Shown here in pieces: positions 54,663 through 61,985 of a DNA stretch of 64,000 nt; positions within the stretch are counted from its first letter, which is position 1; each line of letters begins with the position of its first letter. The DNA lies in assembly GCA_016795035.1 (NCBI GenBank), contig JAEUIT010000008.1, positions 1 to 64,000 on the forward strand, in the 5' to 3' direction. Source of the stretch: Phycisphaerae bacterium. Lineage in GTDB: Bacteria > Planctomycetota > Phycisphaerae > Phycisphaerales > SM1A02. The notes under the pieces are model-generated. The model did not search any database. It was not told the origin of the DNA and worked only from the letters and a program-made list of their open reading frames with translations. The position numbers and the translations under genes were made by a program.

Positions 54663-55564
54663 TCAGGGACGCGCACGTTCCGCGACGCGAGCGACGCCCA
54701 GCGCCGCCGTCGCGATGCGGGACCGATCGGGAAGCGCTTCCACAAGCGCTGGCGGGAGTCCGCGGGCCCCCACGAGGGCGCCCGCGATCTGCCCCACCAT
54801 CGACGCGACCGTGTCGGTATCGCCGCCGAGCTCGATCGCGGCCGCGAGCACCTGTTCAAAAGGTTCTGCCGCGGCACGCTGCGCAAGTGCGATCGCGACC
54901 GGGACGGACTCCGCGGCGCTTCCCCTCACACCAGTTGCGAAGTCCTCGCGATTCACGCCGGTTGACGAGATCGCGACCATTCGGTCTCGCACCAACGTGT
55001 CCGGAATGCTCGCGGCCACAATCGATAGCAACGAGTCCGGTCCCGGCCACGCCCGCGAAGCGATCGCGTCGATCGCTGATGCGATCGCCAGCGCTCCCGC
55101 GTATGCCTCGTCGTTGCGGTGCGTGATCCGGACCGCATCCCAGATGTCGGCCCGCCCCTTACGCGACGCGGGATCCACCACGAAGGCTGCCGGCGCAATG
55201 CGCATGGCAGCACCGTTGCCTCCGGCGGATTCGCCCTGTGCCCCGCGAGTTGCCAAGGCTGGCCGAATGCCAAGTCTCGAAGTGCCTTGAGCGTACTTGC
55301 GCCAATCCCTCCGATCTCACGTCGGACGAACGCCTCAAGAAACGCACTCGCCAGATGCTCGGGATCGAGGCGAGAGCAATGGCTGATGGACTCGGCAGTG
55401 ACGACAGTCAGACGCGTGTCGTCCGATGTCACAAGCCGAGCGGGACGCTCGAACCGAAACGGCGGAACTCGATTCTCGTAGCCATGGCCCCACGCGTCCC
55501 CGATCGCGCCGCCGAGGAGTGAACCAAGCACTTGTTCCGGACTGGTCAGGACACGGCTCCACAT
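54663..55564 (-). pseudogene. ADP-ribosylglycohydrolase with a -1 frameshift
   Basis: Two frames together give one complete member of the ADP-ribosylglycohydrolase (DraG/ARH3-type) family of about 300 aa. The first frame (from ATG 55564) has LGSLLGGAIGDAWGHGYE and the metal-site VTSDDTRLT; the second has NGAAMRIAPAAFV and the C-terminal metal site GGDTDTVASMVG. They join at a run of four C (plus strand 55241-55244): one extra base would restore ...QLAGAQGESAGGNGAAMR. The family removes ADP-ribose from proteins or nucleic acids, or degrades ADP-ribosylated small molecules. A homopolymer sequencing error is as likely as real inactivation. Start lies directly after attC 13. Confidence 0.85.
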
Positions 55565-55689
55565 AGCGTTCAAGCTAGGTCGCCTGCGAAGGCGCTGTGC
55601 GTGGGCTATGCCCCATGCACATGCGGCGGACGCGTGTGCGTCGGAGCCAATGTACTCACGTGCGTATCGGCATGAGCGATGGGTTAGGT
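55565..55689 (-). other. attC site (left boundary uncertain)
   Basis: Core GTTAGGT at 55683-55689; inner part CACATGCGGC...GTACTCACGTGCG belongs to the ACGTGCGGCC family. The left inverse core is altered beyond clear recognition. Confidence 0.65.
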
Positions 55690-56271
55690 TTTCTTGCCTA
55701 GGACCCGCCGGAGCAGCCCCGTTCTGGGCCAGAGAATCGCGACGCCCAATCCAATCAGCACGCAAGTGTGGACAACGCCGACCTCCCCGCTGAGAGGCAC
55801 GGGAGGTGGGCCGAAGCTTGCAGTGGGGAACGAGGTCTTGGGGGTTGGTGCAAAGAAGCCGTCGTGGACTTGTCGCGCAGCGAAGAGGCAATGGACCACA
55901 AGAAGCGCCGCCGCAAGTGCCCGTAGGTACGCGATCCGCGAGGGAGCGCAACCGAAGACCACAAGCCAAAGCACCGGCCCGAGCAGCGGCCATGGGCCCT
56001 CAAGGGAGAACGGCGCGAAGACCGCATCCCAATGAAGTGCGGTGCCATGCCCGGCGCCGAGGCCTGCAACGCCGTACAGCACGAAGTACCCGGTGACTGG
56101 AAGTCCGGCAAGTCGAACGGTCCACCTGGCTAGAGCGCCGCCGTATGACGGTGTCGATCGCAGTGCTCTCGCCTGTCGTTCCGAGCCCGGGGGCAACGGA
56201 TCGAACTCCGCGCGCCCGGCCTCGCCCGCCGCCGAGTTGCTACCAGCGACTGATTCGGGATCGGTTGTCAC
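55684..56271 (-). CDS. Cassette gene: polytopic membrane protein of unknown function
   Basis: 195 aa from GTG at 56271, three bases after attC; the upstream ATG frame would run through the site. Four hydrophobic helices (about residues 48-66, 82-105, 110-130 and 165-185). An N-terminal region rich in Gly, Ala and Glu precedes them. The TAA stop comes from the attC core GTTAGGT. One TGCAACG core is present inside, rare in this region. No family recognised. Confidence 0.6.
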   Translation of the reverse strand: MTTDPESVAGSNSAAGEAGRAEFDPLPPGSERQARALRSTPSYGGALARWTVRLAGLPVTGYFVLYGVAGLGAGHGTALHWDAVFAPFSLEGPWPLLGPVLWLVVFGCAPSRIAYLRALAAALLVVHCLFAARQVHDGFFAPTPKTSFPTASFGPPPVPLSGEVGVVHTCVLIGLGVAILWPRTGLLRRVLGKKT

Positions 56272-56273
56272 TC

Positions 56274-56338
56274 GGATAACCCCACGATACCAAGTTCGCC
56301 GGCGAGCGAAGCGAGTCCGCTGCAGCGCTTTGTTAAGC
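56274..56338 (-). other. attC site (short form)
   Basis: GGATAAC ... GTTAAGC, 65 bases, with CGCCGGCGAGCGAAGCGAGTC as internal near-palindrome. Shortest and most classical-sized site of the array. Confidence 0.7.
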
Positions 56339-56809
56339 CTCCGGAGCAGAGCCCCACGCCTCGACAATGATGAGCCGGCGCTCCATTAGAAAGAACCTCT
56401 CGGCCGAGAGCTCTGCAAGTGAAATGACCTTCGAATCGACCGCGGGGTACGCCTGATCGCCGTCCCAGCAGGCGTATACCTCCGCCCGACCGTCTCGCTC
56501 GACGACGCTGCGGAGTAGCTTGACGAGGGCCGCGGTGGAGGAAGCCACGTCGGGATCCTCGGGCTCCCCTTGCCGAAACTCTTCGGGTGTCATCGTGCGC
56601 GAGTCCCCGTCCAAGGCGCCCCAGACATTGCGGAAGCCGCAGCCGCAGCCCTCATGCGAGCCGACATAGCGGACGGACGGCTCTGTGAACACGGCGACAA
56701 CCGGTTGATTGATCTTGCCGATCGCCTCAATGTGAAAGCCCGGCGCCGCCTCATCCCACGAGACGAGCGAAACCTCAGAGCGACTCGCAAGATGCGCGAT
56801 CAAGCACAT
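56333..56809 (-). CDS. Cassette gene: hypothetical cytosolic protein
   Basis: 158 aa, beginning 14 bases after attC and ending in the TAA of the next core. Soluble, acidic, mixed alpha/beta; contains HEGCGCGF (about residue 53) that could ligate a metal. RFFLMERRLIIVEA closes the protein. No family recognised. Confidence 0.6.
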   Translation of the reverse strand: MCLIAHLASRSEVSLVSWDEAAPGFHIEAIGKINQPVVAVFTEPSVRYVGSHEGCGCGFRNVWGALDGDSRTMTPEEFRQGEPEDPDVASSTAALVKLLRSVVERDGRAEVYACWDGDQAYPAVDSKVISLAELSAERFFLMERRLIIVEAWGSAPEA

Positions 56810-56822
56810 GTTGGCTCTAGCT

Positions 56823-56923
56823 GCCTAACGAGTTGAGCGAGCCGCACGCACGTGCGGCCGAAGCCATAGCGCTCGGGGGGGATGGTAACGCACGTGCGTG
56901 TCGGCTTGAGCGCTGCGTTAGCC
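56823..56923 (-). other. attC site following the Thg1/kinase cassette
   Basis: GCCTAAC ... GTTAGCC, 101 bases, internal arms CGCACGCACGTGCGGCC and GCACGTGCGTGTCGGC. Confidence 0.85.
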
Positions 56924-57003
56924 GGCTCCTGCTGGGTGCGAGCACTGAGGTCGTCTTGGTGGTTCGACTCCGACGCCGGGCGACAGGACCTGCTCAGGCG
57001 TTA

Positions 57004-57783
57004 CTAGCTCGACTTGCCCAGTCGTGCCGCCTCGGGACGGACGAACTGCTCGATGAAGGCTCCGTAGCTGTCGCCCACCGGGAGTTCTCGATCGACGAAG
57101 GGCCGTCTTCGCGAGGTGGTGACGCCTTCACCCGTCTGTGGGTTGAAGCCTTGCTTCTCCACATTGCGCCAGTAGACGCCCGTGCCGCGGCGCTGCCACA
57201 GGGGAGTCTCATTGAAGTTCGTGCCACGCTGAAAGAGCAGCTCGTTCTTCTCGGAGTTTGTCATTCCTTCAAGGCTCCGAGTCGCCGCGGCGACCGAGTG
57301 TCCCTCCTTGCGTAGCGCCCAGTAGCAGTGTCCATTGAGCGCGCACCGCGCGGCGTCCGACTGCCGCCAACGAAAGTAGTCGATCACGAGGCTCGGCGTG
57401 GCTGCGAGACAGAGACGACTGTCGAAGTGGACACTCTCCCGGGCAAACGCGTGCGTGAATGTCGCGCTCGCGACGCCGGCTGACACTGAGACGAGCTTCT
57501 CGAGTTCGCGGTCAAAGATGCCGCTATCGCTCGGCAGGAGCACGGAAATCTCGTCGCTCTCGGTGTATGCGTAGACGCCATGTAGGGCTTCGAGGAGGGC
57601 GGTCGCCGTCAAGGTCATGAGTTCGTGAAAGCGAGCGTCGAAAGGCTTATCGAAACTAGCTGCCGTGAGGCGAGAGAAGCTGCGCCCGTCTACGCGGAGT
57701 ATGGGCCAAGTGCCAGTCAGAGCACGCAGACCGTGGAACCACTCCAATTGCCGCATTTTTGAATCGAGCTCGCCGAACTTCAT
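57004..57783 (-). CDS. Thg1-like protein (tRNA-His guanylyltransferase family, 3'-5' RNA polymerase)
   Basis: 259 aa. Palm-domain metal ligands are intact: D32 in RVDGRSF and D77-E78 in YTESDEIS. Further family landmarks: AASATFTHAF-like GVASATFTHAF, FDSR, VIDYFRWRQSDAARCALNGH (about residues 132-152), CYWALRKEGHSVAAAT and KNELLFQRGTNFNETP. Thg1 enzymes adenylylate or guanylylate a 5'-phosphate and add nucleotides in the 3'-to-5' direction; eukaryotic Thg1 adds G-1 to tRNA-His, while bacterial Thg1-like proteins rebuild 5'-truncated tRNAs on a template. The upstream kinase gene overlaps by ATGA (57780-57783). Eighty empty bases separate the stop from attC. Nothing suggests inactivation. Confidence 0.92.
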   Translation of the reverse strand: MKFGELDSKMRQLEWFHGLRALTGTWPILRVDGRSFSRLTAASFDKPFDARFHELMTLTATALLEALHGVYAYTESDEISVLLPSDSGIFDRELEKLVSVSAGVASATFTHAFARESVHFDSRLCLAATPSLVIDYFRWRQSDAARCALNGHCYWALRKEGHSVAAATRSLEGMTNSEKNELLFQRGTNFNETPLWQRRGTGVYWRNVEKQGFNPQTGEGVTTSRRRPFVDRELPVGDSYGAFIEQFVRPEAARLGKSS

Positions 57784-58247
57784 TGTCTGCTCTCGACATA
57801 CGACTGAACCACAAAGCCACTGCCGTCAGAGATACTCACGTAGTAGAGTTCATCGAAGCCCTCGGTCAGTGACGGACGCTCTAGCACCTTCGCGGTCGCC
57901 AATAGCGCTACATCCGGAACTCGCTCGTTGCCGCTTCGCCCGGCGTTCCTTCGAATCGAGTCTTCGAGTCGGGAGGACAGGTAGAAGCCAACTGCCCGCG
58001 CGCCGAAGCGTTGAGCCAGTTCCAGAAGCACTTGCCTGTCAGCTCGGCGTGGGTTTGTGTTATCCACCACGACTGACCGCCCGGAGGCTAGCGAGACCTC
58101 GACCAGCTCCATCTGCCGTCGTTGGGGACGGCGATTGTTGGGGAAGTGGTCCTTGCTGACCACGTCGTGAGTGCCTTCGAATCGCTGCCGACGGAACGTG
58201 CTCTTCCCAGACGCCTGAAGGCCAATGAGTATGACGATCTCCAGCAT
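57780..58247 (-). CDS. Polynucleotide 5'-kinase-type P-loop protein
   Basis: 155 aa from ATG at 58247, 13 bases after attC. Walker A GLQASGKST (residues 9-17), the D-x-x-N-T-N-P box VVVDNTNPRR that in T4 Pnk-type kinases follows the second strand, and a lid with spaced Arg (SIRRNAGRSGNER). The C-terminal EGFDELYYVSI strand is typical of bacterial and phage RNA/DNA 5'-kinases (AAA_33 family). It has no phosphatase domain. Expected reaction: ATP-dependent phosphorylation of a 5'-OH end. The overlap with the Thg1-like gene implies the product hands 5'-phosphate RNA to that enzyme; the substrate is inferred, not shown. Confidence 0.85.
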   Translation of the reverse strand: MLEIVILIGLQASGKSTFRRQRFEGTHDVVSKDHFPNNRRPQRRQMELVEVSLASGRSVVVDNTNPRRADRQVLLELAQRFGARAVGFYLSSRLEDSIRRNAGRSGNERVPDVALLATAKVLERPSLTEGFDELYYVSISDGSGFVVQSYVESRQ

Positions 58248-58259
58248 GTTCGCGAATCC

Positions 58260-58359
58260 GGCTAACGACCATGAGCTAGGCCGCACGCACATGCGGCCGA
58301 CGCGCAAGCGTCGGCGCCAATGTACACACGTGCGTGTCGGCGAGAGCGATGGGTTAGGC
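58260..58359 (-). other. attC site
   Basis: GGCTAAC ... GTTAGGC, 100 bases; arms GCCGCACGCACATGCGGCCGACGCG-type on one side (first 20: GCCGCACGCACATGCGGCCG) and ACACACGTGCGTGTCGGC on the other. Confidence 0.9.
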
Positions 58360-58381
58360 GGATTCGGAGGGATCGCTGTAT

Positions 58382-58513
58382 TCATGGGAACAGCCATCCC
58401 ACGACCGCAAATCCACCGACGATCGCCAGCGAGAGCGTCGCAATCAGACGTCCCCCGCTGTTCGCCTCATGCCGCGGCCGAAGCGAGCGAGACTCATGGA
58501 CTGAATCTGCCAA
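58382..58513 (-). CDS. Cassette microprotein with one transmembrane helix
   Basis: 43 aa from a TTG start preceded by GGAGAG four bases upstream. A charged N-terminal half (SRSLRPRHEANSG) leads to a hydrophobic helix ending at the stop (LIATLSLAIVGGFAVVGWLF). It is the only coding candidate in a 250-base cassette. Start codon is a guess; a longer frame runs into the attC. Membrane-anchored micropeptides of this shape occur as toxins or regulators, but nothing here decides. Confidence 0.45.
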   Translation of the reverse strand: MADSVHESRSLRPRHEANSGGRLIATLSLAIVGGFAVVGWLFP

Positions 58514-58609
58514 CCCTCTCTCCAACGGTGCGCGGGACGGAAATACGTGACGAGGCCCACTACACCGCGACGCGCTATGCGCGCAACACGAGCTACGCGC
58601 GGCATCTCT

Positions 58610-58721
58610 GCCTAACGACGCTTGAACTGGGCTGCCCACGCCGCGTGGGTAGTCGAGGCGTTTCGTCTCGCGTGCAGTATAACTGCCCACACGACGGGTC
58701 AGCCCCAGCGTAATGTTAGCC
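58610..58721 (-). other. attC site (GGGCTGCCCACGC family)
   Basis: GCCTAAC ... GTTAGCC, 112 bases; contains CTGCCCACGCCGCGTGGG and GGCGTTTCGTCTCGCG stems as at 61126-61239. Confidence 0.85.
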
Positions 58722-59141
58722 GGCCTGAATCACGGCACGCGAGCGGCGCACGCGGCCCAACCAAAGCGCCGCAGCCGCGAGGGCGGAGCACACCAACGTG
58801 CGCAGGAAGGTGCCGCGCCAAGGCGACGGACCCGCATCACCCAGCTCATCCTGCACGTTCCGCCACCAGAACCCGACCAGCGGTTCGCTCTGGTCGACGC
58901 GAGATCCGGACGGCATGGTGACGTCGCCAGGTCCGTAGGTCCCGACCAGCCAATCGCGATACTGCTGTACGAGCAGCTCATCGTGCGTGGGCACCAACGG
59001 CACCGATTGGTGCGGCATGACTGTCAGCCGCCGGTGAGCGCCCTGCGGCGAAGAGAATCTGGTCATGCCAAGCTCGATCAGGATATTGGCGAGGAAGCCA
59101 ACCCCGATAGAGAGGATCACGAATCTGGCGAGACGATGCAT
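58716..59141 (-). CDS. Cassette gene: small membrane protein
   Basis: 141 aa from ATG at 59141, 11 bases after attC; stop TAA from the attC core. N-terminal helix (FVILSIGVGFLANILIELG) and a C-terminal helix (LVCSALAAAALWLG) bracket an extracytoplasmic loop of about 75 residues with GFWWRNVQDELG. No family recognised; layout is like the other two-helix cassette proteins here. Confidence 0.6.
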   Translation of the reverse strand: MHRLARFVILSIGVGFLANILIELGMTRFSSPQGAHRRLTVMPHQSVPLVPTHDELLVQQYRDWLVGTYGPGDVTMPSGSRVDQSEPLVGFWWRNVQDELGDAGPSPWRGTFLRTLVCSALAAAALWLGRVRRSRAVIQAG

Positions 59142-59152
59142 GAGGTCGGTCT

Positions 59153-59250
59153 GGCTAACGACTAGTGAGCTATGCGCCGCCCCGGCGGCATCCGCCCAAG
59201 TCAGTGCACGCAGCGTATTCGCGGCGGCCGGCATGAGCGATATGTGAGGC
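59153..59250 (-). other. attC site (core mutated)
   Basis: GGCTAAC ... GTGAGGC, 98 bases; the central GTT of the core has become GTG, which removes the TT needed at the exchange point, so the site may be inactive. Otherwise a member of the CTAGTGAGC family. Confidence 0.8.
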
Positions 59251-59271
59251 GGCGGTCAGACATGCGTCCGC

Positions 59272-59998
59272 TCAGTCCTCTCCTCGGCCCATCGCCCGAA
59301 GGCAGACCCCCAGCAGGAGCGACTCGGGACCGACGTAGGCGGCGTCCTTTGGCCGGAATTCATCGAGCTCGGGCAGGCCGTCGCGAAGCAGCGCGTGTGA
59401 CGCGACGAGCCTATCAAAGGTTTAGACGAGTAGGATCGCCCTGCCACTGGCGATCCGTCCCTTGGTCGAGCGGAGGAACGTGTACTGCGGGCGCACACCT
59501 TTCCGGAGGAGCGGCTCCTCGCCATCTCGAGGATCGACACCGGCCACTGGGGCGTCGTCCGCAACGCCGCAACCAGCGGCGCAACCGCACCGAGTCCTCA
59601 CCCTTTGAATCGAAGACGAGCTCGAGAAACAGAAGACCCCGCACGAAGTAGTCGTTCGGCGTTCCGGCGCGTCCAAGCGAGCGACCTCGATCTAGAACGA
59701 TCGCCAATGCCTTCCCCAAGTCCTGTGCCGTCATGAGTTGAGCGATCGCGGCGGCCTGTAGTGCTTTGGTTCAGTCAGGCAATCCATCGGCCGCCTTGGT
59801 CGACCATTGCGGAACAGTGTCGACGGCGTCGGCAAGGCGCGCGAGGAACAAGTCGTTGAGAATCGGAGGCCCGTCGCGCAACGAGCGCCTTCGAGCGGAT
59901 ATCGCCGGTGGATCGAGCGCTCCCTGTCCCAGCGCCGCGGGCGAAAGCGCCGCGCCGAGGATCGAGTGGCAAAAGGCACAGCGCTGTGTGTATTGCAT
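59272..59998 (-). pseudogene. Decayed cassette gene (two stops, one frameshift)
   Basis: A protein-like reading of about 240 residues can be followed from ATG 59998 (MQYTQRCAFCHSILG...) to a stop at 59272 (...LRAMGRGED) across three lesions: TGA at 59771, a frameshift near 59570-59620, and TAA at 59422. Frames on both sides of each stop keep sensible composition (for example LMTAQDLGKALAIVLDRG and GLPELDEFRPKDAAYVGPES), which argues that one gene has decayed. It starts with a CAFC knuckle, so a zinc-binding N-terminus is possible. Both flanking attC sites are also damaged. Confidence 0.7.
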
Positions 59999-60040
59999 CG
60001 ACTACTCCTTCGAGTCGGCCGCCGAACGATCTGCGCACTG

Positions 60041-60129
60041 TGCTACCGACACTGCGTTGGCTGCTGAGGCGAAGCCTCAAGACCCACATACCCCACGCGG
60101 CCTGGGTCAGCACGAGCGCCGTGTTAGGC
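60041..60129 (-). other. attC site (inverse core degenerate)
   Basis: Core GTTAGGC at 60123-60129 is intact; the left end reads TGCTACC in place of GCCTAAC. Inner part ACGCGGCCTGGGTCAGCACGAGCG follows the GGGCTGCCCACGC family (20-base portion ACGCGGCCTGGGTCAGCACG). Confidence 0.65.
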
Positions 60130-60684
60130 CGATGAGGTCGAGGTGGCTGAAGGACGACGTTCCGACTGCGAGATGAACTCGGCGAGCAAGCGGCGCTGGC
60201 GGCGGGCCTGCGGCAGCAACGCGAGTATGACGGCCGACTCCACAGCAATGGCGATTCCCATGGCAACCAAGCCCTCCCTCACGTCATCACGTTGGTCGCT
60301 GTAGCGTATCGGCGTCGGATTGTCGCGTGGCAACGGAGAGCGCCCAAGAAGGTTGAGCGCATTGACCCAGAGCGCAAGGGGAACAAGCGGCAGTGCGAAC
60401 ACGATTGCGACTCGCGATCGCATTGCCCGCCGCGCCGAGCGCTCCAGCGCGTCGTATTGCCGGGCTAACTCCACGGGAACACGGCTTCGTGACGAGGACG
60501 ATGGGAGGAAATGAAGCCAGCGGAGCGCGCCGAGTGGGATGAAGAAGACGAGCCACAAGGCGAAAGCATGGCTCAACGGAAACTCCTGAACGACTAGCGC
60601 GGCCGCTGGCAACAACGGGAGCAGCGCGAAGCCCGCCCATGGGAGCACCGACTTGAGCATCGTTCGAGAGGAGCCTGCTTGCAT
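60124..60684 (-). CDS. Cassette gene: four-helix membrane protein
   Basis: 186 aa from ATG at 60684, three bases after attC; stop TAA from the core at 60123-60129. Hydrophobic helices at about residues 12-30, 36-55, 90-112 and 140-160, with a basic loop between the second and third (SRSRVPVELARQYDALERSA) and an Arg-rich tail. No family recognised. Confidence 0.62.
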   Translation of the reverse strand: MQAGSSRTMLKSVLPWAGFALLPLLPAAALVVQEFPLSHAFALWLVFFIPLGALRWLHFLPSSSSRSRVPVELARQYDALERSARRAMRSRVAIVFALPLVPLALWVNALNLLGRSPLPRDNPTPIRYSDQRDDVREGLVAMGIAIAVESAVILALLPQARRQRRLLAEFISQSERRPSATSTSSA

Positions 60685-60687
60685 TCG

Positions 60688-60788
60688 GCCTATCGACCAT
60701 GGCGCTATGCCGCACGCACGTGCGGCCGACGCGTGAGCGTCGGTGCCAATGTACCCACGTGCGTGTCGGCATGAGCGATGGGTTAGGC
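60688..60788 (-). other. attC site
   Basis: GCCTATC (one base off) ... GTTAGGC, 101 bases, ACGTGCGGCC family. Confidence 0.85.
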
Positions 60789-60803
60789 GGCACTCTCCAG
60801 CTA

Positions 60804-61109
60804 TCAGTCGCGGCCGCGATCCACGATCGATGTTCCGTCGGGCAATCCGCCCCAACTCGCTCCGGTCCAGTGCCACAACTCGTTGATGCGGACTTCCTTC
60901 TCGGGCTCGAACGAGGGCTCTGACACCAAGCCATCGGACAGGTAGAGCACGTTCAGAGTTCGAACACGAGCCGTGATGATGCCCTTGTCTACGTGACTGG
61001 CGGAAACGACAAGGACGTCCCGACGGATGTCGCGAGCGATGAATCGCGAGAGAATTCTGCCTTCTCGAAACGCGCGGTGACGCCACCATGTTCGTAGTCG
61101 ATCGATCAT
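60804..61109 (-). CDS. Cassette gene: small hypothetical protein
   Basis: 101 aa from ATG at 61109, 16 bases after attC. Basic N-terminus (RLRTWWRHRAFREGR) followed by a beta-strand-rich domain (VLVVSASHVDKGIITARV) and an acidic stretch. Soluble. The family is not recognised; the strand-rich middle with WHWTGASWGGLP resembles small beta-barrel folds. Confidence 0.55.
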   Translation of the reverse strand: MIDRLRTWWRHRAFREGRILSRFIARDIRRDVLVVSASHVDKGIITARVRTLNVLYLSDGLVSEPSFEPEKEVRINELWHWTGASWGGLPDGTSIVDRGRD

Positions 61110-61125
61110 TGTTTTCAGCGCGGCT

Positions 61126-61239
61126 GCCTAACGAACCTTGAGCTGGGCTGCCCACGCCGCGTGGGCAGTCAAGGCGTTTCGCCTCGCGACCAGCCTACCT
61201 GCCCACACGGCGTGGGTCAGCCACAGCGCCATGTTAGGC
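61126..61239 (-). other. attC site (GGGCTGCCCACGC family)
   Basis: GCCTAAC ... GTTAGGC, 114 bases; perfect ends, stems CTGCCCACGCCGCGTGGGCAG and AGGCGTTTCGCCT (20-base part CTGCCCACGCCGCGTGGGCA). Confidence 0.92.
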
Positions 61240-61268
61240 GGCGACTCGGTGAACCGCGATGTCCAGGA

Positions 61269-61733
61269 TCAACGCTGTCTCGAAGAGCTGAGCCGCCAGC
61301 GGAGAAGCGGCAGATCGCAGTGGTAGCACCGTTTCTGCCCGACATCCACACGCCCAACTGCCGCGCCCAAGCAGCCCTTGGCGACGAAAAGTCGCCCTCG
61401 ACAAAGCGGACATCGCATGAACGGGTAGAGCAGAAGAGCCTCCGCTAACAGCACCAACAGGATGCTGAAGCCTGTAGGCCACAGAACGTCGATCCAATCT
61501 TCAGGAACGCAGAATCCACTAGCAATAAGAATGAAGGACGCGATGAACGCGTACAGATTGACATTCCGAAAGATCGACAGCGCGCGCAGATCTCGAAGCC
61601 GAATTGGATCCAGGGGGCCAATCGGTCCAAAGTACTGAGGTTGCAATTTGCGTCGGCTCGGCAACGGTCGCTCGGATGCAATTGCCTCAGGTATGGACAC
61701 GACGAGCACTCCGAGCGGAGGGATTGGCGCCAT
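61269..61733 (-). CDS. Cassette gene: membrane protein with zinc ribbon
   Basis: 154 aa from ATG at 61733; 153 bases separate it from attC, unusually far, so a longer or alternative start is possible. Two hydrophobic helices (about residues 58-76 and 85-105) are followed at the cytoplasmic end by a zinc ribbon, CPLC then CYHC, 28 residues apart. Same plan as the zinc-ribbon membrane proteins at 46587 and 61980. Confidence 0.62.
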   Translation of the reverse strand: MAPIPPLGVLVVSIPEAIASERPLPSRRKLQPQYFGPIGPLDPIRLRDLRALSIFRNVNLYAFIASFILIASGFCVPEDWIDVLWPTGFSILLVLLAEALLLYPFMRCPLCRGRLFVAKGCLGAAVGRVDVGQKRCYHCDLPLLRWRLSSSRQR

Positions 61734-61886
61734 GCAGCACCATCATTACGCCCGCAGCGCCGCTCTTGAGTGACGCACAATCCGAATTGCCGAATGGGGC
61801 GTCGAATTGCCATGACCGACAGATGCATGACGCGGGTCCCGACATGCGCGGAGTCTCCAAGCGGAGGGATATGCGCGGCCTCGGCC

Positions 61887-61985
61887 GGCTAACGACTAGT
61901 GAGCTATGCCGCCGCCGCGGCGGCATCCGCCCAGGTCAACGCACACAGCGTACCCGCGGCGGACGGCATGAGCGATCTGTTAGGC
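61887..61985 (-). other. attC site (CTAGTGAGC family)
   Basis: GGCTAAC ... GTTAGGC, 99 bases, stem GCCGCCGCCGCGGCGGC. Nearly identical to the site at 63758-63856. Confidence 0.92.

Noticed and set aside
59272-59998. TGA in the broken cassette gene as a recoded (selenocysteine) codon
   Set aside because: The same gene also has a TAA and a frameshift, so decay is simpler.
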